Positions 37,601 to 49,010 of a DNA stretch of 64,000 nt are shown piece by piece. The notes beneath the pieces are model-generated. The model worked only from the letters and a program-made list of their open reading frames with translations, was not told where the DNA came from and searched no databases. The translations under genes and the position numbers were made by a program. Numbering within the stretch: position 1 is the stretch's first letter; every line of letters begins with the position of its first letter. Source of the DNA: Owenia fusiformis. Taxonomy: Eukaryota; Annelida; Polychaeta; Sabellida; Oweniidae. The DNA is taken from assembly GCA_903813345.2 (NCBI GenBank), contig CAIIXF020000001.1:29251915-29315914 (forward strand). The letters run 5' to 3'.

Positions 37601-40600
37601 TTTACCGACGTTCCGCAGTTACAGATAAGATGAATTAGTCAACATCCAGATCAAAAGAGATATATTATCAAAACTACATTTTTCTATAAAAAATGCTAGC
37701 CATTTTGAATTGAGCAGTCATATCGAAACTTACTTATGGAGCAGAAGTCTTACACCTATAAGGCGCACTTTGTTCAGTAGGATAAAAAATAATTTGAAGT
37801 AAATTCACTTAACCATGTTCAAATATCCAAATATCTATCAAATATTGACATTTTAATGATTAATTGCCATGCTTCTTTGGTGCTCAGGGTCAATAAATTT
37901 TAATTGGAGTTTAATAGCCTTTATACCCAGTATACAAAACAAATTACAGAACAAAAACCAATACTCCAACATACAATAACCAAAGAGAAGATGGCAAAGA
38001 TTTTAGGATTATTTCTGTTCATATTGGGACTCACATTATGTGCTGGTGGAATAAAGAAAAAAATGGAATTGACTACTGATGGTAGGTTTAAGCTGATGAA
38101 AGTGATTGTATTACATTGCTTAAGATTAGGGTCCGATTATGCATCGGAGGAATTATGAAAATTTTAGAATTTGGTTTTCCTTGTTTGTAATAAAAGCTAA
38201 GACTTCCCTAGAAAAGTAGGATGACATAATATGATCAAATAGATCATCTTGGTACATAAGCCAGAATCCCAGTGACCCTATTACTCAGTTTGAATTGGAC
38301 TCGGAAAACAGGTTATAATACAGGTTTTCTGCAAAGTTATGTAATTTTAAAAATATGGGTCTGGTTTTCGAGTGGTTTAACAAGCATTTAGATACAATAC
38401 TTGGCGCTATCTCTTGTCAAATACATGCAGACTTGCAATAAATTGGCTATTGCAAAATGCAAAATCAGATCTTCAAATAAATCGCTTCATATCTTCATCC
38501 AAAACTTTAGGATTCGAAAGATAAGTTATAACTTGTACAGGAAGAAATGGCAGATTCTACCTAAATTTAAAATCGTTGATTTCTCTGGACAAATTCCGAG
38601 AAGAAATTGTTCATCATCATGATCAGCTCAGACTATACATGTTGTGTGCATATCACTCTGAACTCGTGTGATAAAATATGACATCTTGATTGGTTACTAC
38701 TTGTGTTGTCATGACGCGAAAGGCAGTAGTAAACACTGAACATGTTAATGAACTGCCATATATGGAACATTTGTCTCTCTGATTGGTTAACTATACACGG
38801 CTCCTGAATGAATATAGTAGTCATAGTAAATGATTGATTGATAACTATAGAAAGTGGGCGTGACCAGCTTTATTTTGACACTGAATTCAAGATGTTTCAA
38901 ATTAAAATAGCATCGCAACACGAGGTTGAAATATCGGCAATTTGATGGTGATATGGTCTACGGTAGATCAAAATTAACTGCCCCGCGGTATGTGACCCTA
39001 TATTTGTTCAAAAATGAAAGTGATAGTGACAATTTTTAATCTTAATACCAATATTACAAACACATATCTATTTTTTGGCTATTAGATCTTTAAATATCCT
39101 AGATATTCAATGATTACACTGGTCAATATCAGGCAAAGGTCCTCTTTCAAAATGGTAGATGCGAAGTGTCAATTTCAATAGTTTTAGTTTTTAGTTCATC
39201 ACATTGAACCACTTTGCTGTGGACACTGGGAGTTGAAATTTCAACCATATCAAGTTATGTTTTTTTTAACTATAGAGATCAGCGCATGTAACAGTGTCAA
39301 AGTGTTTTTGGATCTTATGTTCAACATGGACAACTGGAAGGAATTTTCCAAGAAATTTGCAGAGGATGCAATCTTAATACTGGATTCACGGGAGATAATT
39401 AAAGGAAGAAAAGGTTTTAGTATATTAATACCTATTTACAAAATCTATAGGGTGAGTCTTTGCACTATAGTTGTGCTGGCATACTTAAGATGCAAATATA
39501 CATGTAATGAACAACCCCGCCAAGTTAAAATATCAACATGTATTTTCTAGTGGTGCAATAACAGTTGACTCTAAGGTCCATAATCGCAACTTGCTTTAGT
39601 CTGTTTTAAATCGCAATAGCCAACAATATTACAACTTATTTTAAATTAGATGTTTGAAAATTAATTTAAGACATCAAAAGATGCATTTTTTGGTTGACTC
39701 TTGGCTCATTTTTTCTTTGTGACTTGCACAACTAGTATTTTCACAATACTTAATAATTAAGAAATATAGACCAAATAGCAGGGGTAATATTGTCTAATAC
39801 ACCCCGCAGGGCTAGGCACAAACGTTTTCTGTACCCCGAATGACCGAAGGGAGTGAGGGTTTCGAAAGCTTTTGTGCCTAGCCCTAAGGGGTGTATTTAA
39901 CGATAGTACCCCTGCTCTGAGGTCTATATTACGATTCGAACATGAAAACTCACCAAAATGTTTCGAATATTCATCATGGTCCGTCATTACTACGACCCAC
40001 CGTTATGACGTCACACATTACACGTATTACCAGGGGTATTGATCGCGAATATATCACGGGTTATTCTCATAACTCATTGAATCACATAAATTATACTCAT
40101 TAATTCTGACAATTTTGTACCAACTAAAATGTCACTTTAAAAAAATTTCAGCTATCTATAAGTATTTTTACCAAACTTATGGTGGTTTGGGATGGGAACA
40201 GATAACAACATCAAATGGGATCCTAGGTAACAAATTTTGTCCATACAAGTATGGTACAGTATCACTTCTCTTTGGATCTGGTGAAGAAGTCTCGAAACAC
40301 AGGTAGGTTCTTAAAATGTATCTTTAATTAAGATTTATCAAACTTTATCAAACCATTCTGGTATGTTATCATAACACACATTGAATATTATATCATTTCA
40401 TATGATGTGTTTAATCTGACAACACAAATCTAGGCAATATACCCAAGTTTCTTTAGAAAAGGAAAGAATTAGTGGAGAGGTCACATGAGCTTTGTATAAT
40501 TTTATAACAAATAACAGCATGTATTCTCCTGATACAAGGTATTTTAATAATAGATAGCTGTAATGTCTTACTTAGTACTTACACATGTCTGTGTTTCATA

Positions 40601-43600
40601 ACTGATAATTGGCTATGTGTTTTATTACTGATTTATAGCTGTGTTTTATTCAAGATACAGTACAAAATTGTACATGGCTGTGTTCATCTTCCAGATACGT
40701 GTGTGTGTTTTCAAGAGTGAAGAAGGAAAAGTATGTAATAAGCATGATGATAACCAACAGAGATTATGAAGAAGAAGATTACGATTATCGAAAATAGGCT
40801 TTTAACAGGCGCCATATGGTGGTGTAAGACAATCTCAAATTCATGAACTGTTTGAGAATAAGCAATGACGAAATAAAAAATTATGTTTAAAGCTTCATGA
40901 TTTTTTCTCATTTTTAACCATTCTAAAATATATACAAGACATTAACATGACAAAATGTCACCACCTTAAATGGTTACTTAAGTGTAACAATTGTAACAGA
41001 TGAAGGTCAAGCAAAGGTCAAAGCTAGAGTCGGATTTGAACTTCTGAGAACTTGTAGATGATTTTGAAAAAGATTGTCAATTTGAAGCAAGATTAAAAGT
41101 ACCTTTTTTGACCTTCAGTATGTTACCATGGTAACAGATGTTGGCAGAAATGTGTTACAACTCATTAGATGTTTAGATATATTTACAATAAAATTTGAAG
41201 CCAGTCTTATATATTTTTTAAATTATTGGAAGTTGTAAAAATTTATTACAGGCTCTGCCGCCCACTGAACACGAACCACCATCCACAAGAGTATAACAAT
41301 AGCATAAGTATATTAAAGATCGTCACACATTTATAAAAGGGAGATTTTATTTTGACAAATCAATTTCACATTTATGGGTGAAGTTTCATGATCTTCTATT
41401 CACATCCAGTGATCGTACAAAATGGATGGAGGGGGGAGTGGGCAATTTCTGCAAGAAAACTCAACAAATTTCGAAGTTTTATTTTTTCAAGAGAAAATTT
41501 ACAACTGAATTGCCAAATGAATAGGCACAGTGCATGGAAAAATATATAAGGTCTTCTAGCATTTTTTTTGAACTGATACGCTTCTAAGATGTGAGATCTA
41601 ATAAAAAAGGCGCATAATCACTTACGTGCAAAAGTCAATGTTTTTGCTATAAATCAGGCAACAATGGTCTACTTGACGTGTGCTATTTGTGTATAATAAG
41701 GAAAAAATGACATCTTAATTTCCCCATAACATTTTAGTACGCAGCTTGGCATATGAAATATACTCCAAATGAAACAAAGTAGTTGGTTCTAACACAAGTA
41801 TTTATATTGGCTGTTGTATATGCATTCTTTGAACAAACACTCTTTTAATTAATGTTTTCAGAATCATTAAAAACAGATAACCTTATCTCCAAGACATTTC
41901 AATAAACTTGATTTTACAAAACTCCCCTCCAAATATCTATCCAATAATCCTCAAAATATTGACATCTAATTATTAATCTTTAGTGCTCAGAGTCAATCAA
42001 TATGTAATTGGAGTTTAATAGCCTTTATGTCAACATTTATGCAACAAGATATAAAACAAAAAATAATTACTTCAACACAATAACCAGACAGAAGATGGTG
42101 AAGATTTTAGACCTTCTCATTTTATCTTAAAATGTCCTCTGCTTGTAAACGAGCGTGAAACTTTATTTGCAGGACTGCGAACTTCAGATCTTCATCTTTT
42201 GGTTCAGAGTTGAGAGTTCAGCATGCATAAATACATGAGTCATTATCAGGCAAAGGTCCCTCTCTTTCAAAATGGTGTCCAGTAATTAAGTGCCAATTTC
42301 AATAGTTTTAGTTTTCATCAAATTGAATCACTTTGCCTGTTTTTTTAAATGATAGATATCAGTGCAATTAACAATTGCAAAGTGTTTATGGATCTTATGT
42401 TCAACGAAGACAAAAGAGACACATGGAAGGAATTTTCGAAGAAATTTACAGAGGATGCAATCTTGATACTGGATTCACAGGAGATAATTAAAGGAAGAAA
42501 AGGTATGAGTATTTAGTATTTACCAGATCTATAATGCAAGCCTTATTTGTACTACTATTGTGCTGGGATCCTGCATAGAAATTTTAAGTTTAAATACTTA
42601 ACAAAATCACTTTCACAGAAACAACTGATATTTGAACCATTTCCTGATTAGTTTGTAATTCTAATGTGATTCTTATATGATTCAATTGAAATTCATATTC
42701 CTCAGAACTGTTTCCAGATAGTGAAGATCTCCAATGATCATCATAACTCATATTGAATCACGTAAATTATGCTCATTATTCTCATAACTCATTGAATCAC
42801 ATAAATTATGCTCATTATTCTAAAAACTCATTGAATCACATAAATAATGCTTATTATTCTCATAAATCATTGAATCACATAAATTATGCTCATTATTCCC
42901 ATAACCCGCTGGATCACATAAATTATGCTCATTATTCTCATAACTCATTGAATCACATTAATTATGCTCATTATTCTCATAACTCATTGAATCACATAAA
43001 TTATGCTTATTATTCTCATTACTCATTAAATCACATAAATTATGCTCATTATTCTCAAAACTCATTGAATCACATAAATTATGCTCATTATTCTCATAAC
43101 TCATTGAATCACATAGATTATGCTCATTATTCTCATAACTCATTGAATCACATAAATTATGCTTACTATTCTCATTACTCATTGAATCACATAAATTATG
43201 CTTATTATTTTCATAATTCATTGAATCACATAAATTATGCTTATTATTCTCATAACTCATTGAATCACATAAATTATGCTCATTATTCTCATAACTCATT
43301 GAATCACATAAATTATGCTCATATTTCTCATAACTCATTGAATCACATATAGTATGCTCATTATTCTCAGAACTCATTGAATCACTTAATTGTGCTCATT
43401 ATTCTCATAACTCATTGAATCACATAAATTATATGCTCATTATTCTCATAACTCATTGAATCACATATAGTATGCTCATTATTCTGACAATGTACAAACT
43501 GGAATGTAATTTCTATTTTCAAGTATTTTTAACTTTAATATCTTTTCAGCTATCTTCAAGTATTTTTACAACCTATGGTGGTTTGGGATGGGAACAGGTG

Positions 43601-46600
43601 ACAACATCAAATGGTATCCTTGGTGATAAATTTACTCCATACATGCATGGTACATTAACACTTCTCTTTGGATCTGGTAAGGAAGTCTCGAAACACAGGT
43701 AGGTAAATCATTTCATCTGATGTACATTATGACAACATAAATCTAGCCAATGTACACTTGTTTCTTTAGAAAAGGAAGGAATTACTGGAAAAGTCACTTG
43801 ACCTTAAACTTGAGCTATGTAAAATTTTTTGACACATGACAGCATGTATTATTTCTCACATAAGATTACATGTAATGTATATATGAATGTATTTTAATAC
43901 GTAACTGTAATGTCTTACTTAAACATGTCTGAGTTTCATAACTTATAATTGGCAGTGTTTTATTTCTGATTTATGGCTGTTTTATATTATTCAAGATACA
44001 TGTGCAAAATTGTACATATGTGTTTCTTTTTTCTTACAGATACGTGTGTGTGTTTTCAAGAGTGAAGAAGGAAAAGTATGAAATAAGCATGATGATGACC
44101 AACAGAGATTATGAAGAAGAAGATTACTACGATTATTGAAAATAGGCTTTCAACATTTCAATATGCTGTCGTGAGACATCTCAAATTGATAAACCGTGAG
44201 ACGAATGATGAAATAAAAATTGTTTTCAGAAATTCATGATTTTTGAGGTTTCTTATTTTTATCCATTCCACCTTATACAAAATCTGTTCTCACTTTTGAG
44301 TGGAAAGTAGTTAGTATATAAATATATTATTAAGCAATATTTTCCCCATGGTGTCTAAAACATATATTAAGAGAGAAGTATAATGTTGTCCTGGCCATCA
44401 AATTGTACCCAAATGGATCACAGTTTGGTTTGCCCTATTTAGTATTCATAGTTCCCAATTCTTGACACTTACATGTACTATATTGTTTCTTCAGCTAAAT
44501 TTCACAGAATTTGAAACTTTTAAAACTGAAAACAAGAGGACAGAGTATTTGTTGAACATCTGTTGCTAAACCTAAAAATTACCCACAGTAGAAAAAACAT
44601 GCGAGTGTAGAAATAAGCCACATAGGAATGAAAAATGTTTGTACCTGCATGCTACCGAGTCTAACAACCTCTTCTTGAAGCTCCTTATTCTCTGCCTCTA
44701 GTCGAGAAACTATGGACTTGAGGGTGTCCCCTGAAGCTGTAGGGCTGTCCTTAAAGTTTGCCAATTCATTCTGTGCATTTAGCAGCTGCCCCATGAAGTC
44801 TGCTTTCTCCTGTTGATGCTGTTTCAGCTGCTCTATCAGCTTAACTGTGCTTGAGATTGGTCGCCTGGACTCCTGGCTTGTATCACCTGAGCCAAAATTG
44901 ACTGCTTTTGAGATATACAATTTCTTGATTTCTTAATATCGGTACTTTTATATTTAAACTTTAAACACTGTTTTGAACTAAGAAGAATAATTCAAATACA
45001 CTTCAGAGCAAGGAATGTTCTAAAATTGCTGCTTCAAATCCCTTGATACAACATCTCTTAACAGTGAATACTGATCTCTATCCCTCAAGACCCCCTCCCT
45101 TTCAGGCAGCAGGATGCTATGCCCATGAAAAAGTACCTCACCCAGTTTAATTTAGGGAAAATCATAAAAAAACAGTCCTAATATATCTTATTGTAAAGCT
45201 AACTTCTGAACCATGATAGAATCAATAGTTTTTTACCAATGAGCTCAGCCTCCAGTTGCATGATCTTAGCCTCCTGTTCCTGTATAACATCTTCTAAATT
45301 GCTGATCAACAGCATTTTGTCCTGCAAGTGTGATTCATGTGTCTTCCGCATGATCTTAATCTGCTGTTTCTTGTTGGTCTCCTCCTTCTGTAATCTCGTC
45401 CTATATTGTTTGTTCTTATCGGACAGTGTCTGGAAATTTAGAGGTTTTGTAAAATGTTACATTGGAGAAATACAACTCTAAGGCATTTAGAGATTTAAAA
45501 AGCATACACATTAAGGTTGCCAAGATTCAATTGATACTTTGATATTAAGATGATTTGATAAAAACAATTTCATTATATGTATAATTTAGTTTTATGTGTC
45601 TCTCTTATACTATAAATGCACATATAGAGAGCGTATATGATAACTTGTCAAACCTACTTTGATTCTAAAGAGAAGCTCATCCCTCTGTTGATTCCTTTCC
45701 TCCAGCTCCTTCTTCAATGACTGGTACTCTACTATAGAACAATTCCCTGCAAGTATAAAACAGCACAAGTGTTTTGTAGAATTATATAATACAGGGTGGT
45801 CGGCATGATGACATCCACATACATCACTGTTGAAAAACAGTTAAACACTGTTTGAAACTTCTGTACATCCATGTTTCATGACAAACATCATCAATTTTGA
45901 ATTTACATAAAAGATTGAGATTAACAAACTAATATCTAATGTAAGGTTACCCCTCTACCTATAGTTTATTGTCTTACATATTAATATTGCTATCCTTAAT
46001 TTTTCAATGATTTCATATGATTCATATCTACTTTATAATCTTAAAATCATTGCAAACGGAATCAAACTGAACCATAGTTGAGTTTAAAAACCCAAAAAAT
46101 ACTAGAGACATGGTCAATATTGCTGAAGTTAAAAATTTAAATCGATTTTTACATATATTTTCAGTAGAATTCTGCAGAAGATTGCAACCAAGATTCTTCA
46201 GAACACCCTGTATTTGCAACATGTCCTTAGTTATTCTCTCACCTTCATCATTTTCTTTATCACTCTCCTCCTCTGATCCCGAGCTAGCTTCCTCCTCTTC
46301 TTCATCCTCGTCTGTAAGCAGAAGAGGAGAGAGATACAAATCATTATATAAATATATTTATTTTCAAAAATTTCTCATTTTGAAGAACGATTCATAAATT
46401 TAATTGAATATTATAAGACATACTTTTGGACACTATTTCTAATACCAAGTAATACAAATATTCTTACAAAGATATGATCAGAGATATTTCTGACTTTGTT
46501 TTCTAGTGGCCATTTTGAATTTTAAGGAGAACTCATAAATGACAGAATATTTGAGACCTATGCTGAATATGGACTTAACAATTATACAATGAAAGATTGG

Positions 46601-49010
46601 TTCAAGTAAACTGGTTCAAACATATAATTAGGGAATTTACAATAGAGTAGTTCTTGCCCTTGTGTTACCTGAACTGATTTTGCTAAGTTATACATTATAC
46701 AGTAGTTTAATATACTTCATACCTAGTCCTAGTTCCTCTTTCCACAGCTCAAACTTTGAGGGTGAAGGTTTAGCCTGTTCTCCTGCCAGCCTGGGACTGA
46801 ATGTCATGGGCGTCTTAAACACTGGCGACATATCCTTCTGGAAAATGGAGTTATTATTGTGAATGCATACAAAGTAGGTAAACATGTGATGGCAAAATGG
46901 AATACCAACATAGGGATAATTTTTAAAATCTCGCTCAACTTTAGGATATAAATCCATGGTACTATATTATATCATGGTATGTTTCTCTGAGAAATATGGG
47001 TCAATTACAATTATTTAGAAGTGTATCCTTATGTACCATGTGACATTCGACTGTATGACAAAACTATTCATCTAAGAGTAGTATATATTACTCAGAATGC
47101 TCCATCCAAATGGATTATAATATCATTTTATGTAGCCTTTCAAATAAACTACAGTTAAATAATTCTATTTCATATACAAACTTACTGAGCACCTTCTTCC
47201 ATCTTGTTGTGAATTTGACATATGTAAATTGTTAATAAAAATATGAATGTTGCATATAATCTGAAAATTTCTTCAGTTCTTATTCTCAGTTTGAGTCGTA
47301 TAAAGCATCCTAATCCACTTCAATTCTTGGACTAAACTGCATGATTAAGGTAAAGCTGATTGCTATTTGGTAACTATGACAATCGAGAGTGTGTTTATTA
47401 GCAACACCTTTCCTGGTAAAAAATTCTTCAGGAAATTAGAGACATTCTTCAGTGTTTATGATTCTCCCAACATCACCAGGACTAATCCAATTTCCTACGT
47501 TTTATACATGATACATTTGGAGAAAATATTGATGTAAGATGATTGCATTATACTCCACAATAATGCATGATTAAAATCTTACCATTAATAATTAACATGC
47601 CCTATTCATCACGCAATGTCGTGAAGAATATTACTAACGAGAAATAGTGTGACAAGTAATTAAATCATTAATCCTCAATGTGAGAAAGATAATATCATGT
47701 AATGATTGAAAACACTAATTGCAAAAGTAGAGAAATTATCAGAAAACAAATATTCTCAGGATATTTGATATAAACTAGTATACGAGTAGTGTTACTTTAA
47801 AAATGAAGAAAGAACAGCCTACATTTACTCAAGTCTAAAAATTTGGCTACAGAAATCACATTATGTTACTCTGTACTCTAGAAAATGGTTTGCTAGTGTT
47901 GAGTTCTCATTTTAAATATAATTCAAAAATATTTGTGAGAACGGTAATTGTTTTGAAATAGAAACGGCATTTTGTCATAAGTGAGATATCTATTTCATTG
48001 TAATAGCGGGAAAATGATCTCCTTTTCCAGAGAAGGTGAAATTGTCCTCCCAATCATAATATACGTGTATATATCTTTTATTGACTCCCTTATGTCATTA
48101 GGGGAGGCATCAAAAGTTCGATGTCGGATAGAAAACTAAATAAATCTAGTTAGGGGGGGAGGGGGTTCAAACCCATTTCAGTTTGCTATCCGACAAATTT
48201 CAACATTTCAAATTTTTGGCAATTTCAACTCAGAATGCCTTGGAATGGTTTAAAAATAAAGATTTTACCTGATGCTTTCTTCGTCAAGATCATTCCAATG
48301 GATTATATTCTATCAATAGTTGTTAAAAGCCGCAAATTACAATAGGAATTAACAAAAACTAGATCGTGTTTAGCAATAATTTTTCAAATTCTCAAACCGG
48401 AAGTAAGCGCTCAACTTTCACGGTATTTAGTTTTGGGGGGGAGGGGGTGGTCTGAGTCAAAACTAGATTTATTTACAATGTCATATTAGTCAGCAAATGA
48501 GTATTTATTAAGCGGCTATACAATATCTTACAGAAGTGCCTGGCCCTATATAGAATGAAGTAGTTCAAATAACAGTTTCTTCCATCATTTATAATGCACA
48601 TAGATGTTAAACTGAAAGCTCTTTAGTTTACCTCTACGAATTTAAAGTAAGGGGTTTCTCACTTATGAAACATCACTTGTCAGAGAATAAATAAGTTATG
48701 TTATGCTCGGTTTTGGATATGGGGTATGACTCTCAGGAAATATGATATCTTACCTCAGACCCCCAGGACCCCGAGTAAGATATCTATATATTATATATAT
48801 ATATTGGATATGGGGTATGTCTCTCATGAAATATGCTATCTTACCTCAGACCCCCAGCAGGGCCCCGAGTAAGATATCTATATATCCCGAGGGATACACC
48901 CCATATCCAAAACCTCCCATAACATAACCCTCATAATTCTTATCTTATGAACTTACCCTTCTTAAAGGAGTGCCAGATGCCTGTTTTGCCCATGGAGAGT
49001 TATGAGACAT
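28650..49010 (-). CDS. KIFC3: KIFC3-like C-terminal-motor kinesin (kinesin-14), complete
   Basis: Nineteen exons with GT/AG borders join in frame to 2,799 nt (932 aa): 48957-49010, 46723-46837, 46243-46311, 45658-45746, 45237-45429, 44645-44901, 36332-36472, 35622-35825, 35174-35353, 34554-34832, 34214-34325, 33845-34026, 32816-32920, 32363-32493, 31730-31847, 30020-30149, 29419-29616, 29017-29195, 28650-28712. Residues 57-80 are acidic ([15 protein letters not shown]), and about 85-560 are coiled coil for dimerisation. The kinesin-14 neck [17 protein letters not shown] begins the motor near 558. The P-loop GQTGSGKT is 649-656, switch [11 protein letters not shown] 758-767 and switch II DLAGSE 793-798. 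Family members are minus-end-directed microtubule motors; in vertebrates KIFC3 acts at adherens junctions and in Golgi or apical transport. Motor wording ([24 protein letters not shown]) fits KIFC3 better than other kinesin-14s. The C-terminal tail after the motor is short (DSPVSTLG...ARRK). All key ATPase residues are present. Confidence 0.93.
30238..31046. mobile_element. Non-autonomous DNA transposon with 9-bp target-site duplication, in KIFC3 intron
   Basis: Both ends begin tagccttgcccaagtcgg (right end inverted) and the similarity continues imperfectly for about 60 bp to accgccttgtacaa. The 9-bp direct repeat tgaataacc flanks the element at 30229-30237 and 31047-31055. It is 809 bp with no transposase. 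A 9-bp duplication fits Mutator-like or Merlin-like families, but the superfamily is not assigned. It lies in the intron between the exons ending at 31730 and starting at 30149, with no effect on the splice sites. Confidence 0.85.
31886..32223. mobile_element. MITE-like inverted-repeat element in KIFC3 intron
   Basis: The left end catggcttaaag and right end ctttaagccatg are inverted. Both are followed inward by reiterated 'aaatttcctgaaa' or its complement. Flanks on both sides are (AATAC)n-like, which hides any target-site duplication. Confidence 0.6.
37890..37990 (+). promoter_or_regulatory. Putative promoter of the nested secreted-protein gene
   Basis: aattggagtttaatagcctttat (about 37899-37921) is kept almost unchanged upstream of both the intact gene and its pseudogene copy (about 42008-42030), while neighbouring bases differ. 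This suggests a core promoter or transcription start area, but no classical TATA box position is proven. Confidence 0.3.
37991..40797 (+). CDS. Small secreted NTF2/SnoaL-like protein, nested in a KIFC3 intron
   Basis: Four exons join in frame: 37991-38081, 39276-39413, 40152-40302 and 40695-40797 (483 nt, 160 aa). Residues 1-18 form a signal peptide ([20 protein letters not shown]). The mature part has the pattern of NTF2-like/DUF4440 domains: a helix ([21 protein letters not shown]), then [24 protein letters not shown], where the 'EDA...ILD...G..AI' spacing is typical. Strands rich in Tyr, Val and Ser follow ([20 protein letters not shown]). The C-terminus is acidic and Tyr-rich ([11 protein letters not shown]). 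The gene runs opposite to KIFC3 within its 36473-44644 intron. A poly(A) signal AATAAA lies at 40872-40877. A broken duplicate lies 3.3-4.1 kb downstream. The function is unknown; the fold call is by pattern only. The intact frame compared with the decayed copy implies selection. Confidence 0.8.
39764..39932. repeat. Foldback MITE in intron 2 of the nested gene
   Basis: The arms are aatatagacc..agcaggggta..atacacccc..agggctaggcacaaa and its inverted copy, about 60-65 bp each with small differences. A short central region contains gaatgaccgaagggagtgag. No coding frame. The broken duplicate gene lacks it, so insertion came after duplication or the duplicate lost it. Confidence 0.8.
40940..41330 (+). 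repeat. 'acatgacaaaatgtcaccacc' element, short form
   Basis: Shares its start (acattaacatgacaaaatgt), its middle (agatttgaa-cttctgagaac..gtagatgattttgaaaaa..caatttgaagcaag) and its end (ggaagttgtaa..ttacag) with 54715-56130. It has only one copy of the internal unit. It also holds AGGTCA repeated with a 5-bp spacer at 41004-41020. Confidence 0.75.
42094..44139 (+). pseudogene. Broken tandem duplicate of the secreted NTF2-like gene
   Basis: Matches the intact gene exon by exon: a start region at 42094, 42356-42502, 43550-43698 and 44040-44139, all with good splice sites. Two lesions break it. First, after the ATG the frame stops after 11 codons ([11 protein letters not shown], then TAA), destroying the signal peptide. 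Second, exon 3 has lost 2 nt where the intact gene reads TTTTTACCAAACTTATGG, so the YGGLGWEQ part falls out of frame. Exons 2 and 4 are open and similar in sequence ([23 protein letters not shown]). Introns are kept, so this is an unprocessed duplicate that includes the upstream region. A poly(A) signal AATAAA is at 44212-44217. Alternative: sequencing errors or use of an undetected first exon. Confidence 0.8.
42739..43490. repeat. 39-bp minisatellite, about 19 units, in intron 2 of the pseudogene
   Basis: The unit is ataaattatgctcattattc followed by tcataactcattgaatcac. The 39-bp length is divisible by three, so both strands stay open as periodic frames (13-residue repeats such as [13 protein letters not shown] on plus). 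The last units vary in length. The intact paralogue has one unit at about 40062-40105, followed by the same attctgacaa edge, so the array grew from a pre-existing unit. Confidence 0.95.
48099..48477. mobile_element. MITE-like element, copy 2, flanked by 7-bp direct repeat
   Basis: Aligns along its length with 2482-2899, starting aggggaggcatcaaaag, but stops after actagatttattta without the right inverted arm. The flanks atgtcat (48092-48098 and 48478-48484) may be a target-site duplication, or chance. It lies in the first KIFC3 intron. Confidence 0.65.
48695..48928. repeat. Inverted-repeat element with internal 90-bp tandem pair, next to KIFC3 exon 1
   Basis: The ends gttatgttatg..ggttttggatatggggt and the inverted form at 48890-48928 pair over about 35 bp. 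Inside are two similar blocks (about 48715-48800 and 48806-48890), each with tatcttacctcagaccccca and gagtaagatatctatatat. The right end is 28 bp from the donor of KIFC3 exon 1. Confidence 0.75.

Noticed and set aside
40941-41300. Possible riboswitch or structured RNA from the palindromic 'caccac..gtggtg' ends
   Set aside because: The sequence is one member of a repeat family also present at 54715-56130, so repeat structure explains the pairing.
42753-43377. Long open frames on both strands (199 and 139 codons)
   Set aside because: They are produced by the 39-bp minisatellite, whose unit is a multiple of three; no start context, domain or splice link.
42739-43490. Regularly spaced repeats that could suggest a CRISPR array
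   Set aside because: Units abut with no unique spacers, and the locus is an intron of a eukaryotic gene.
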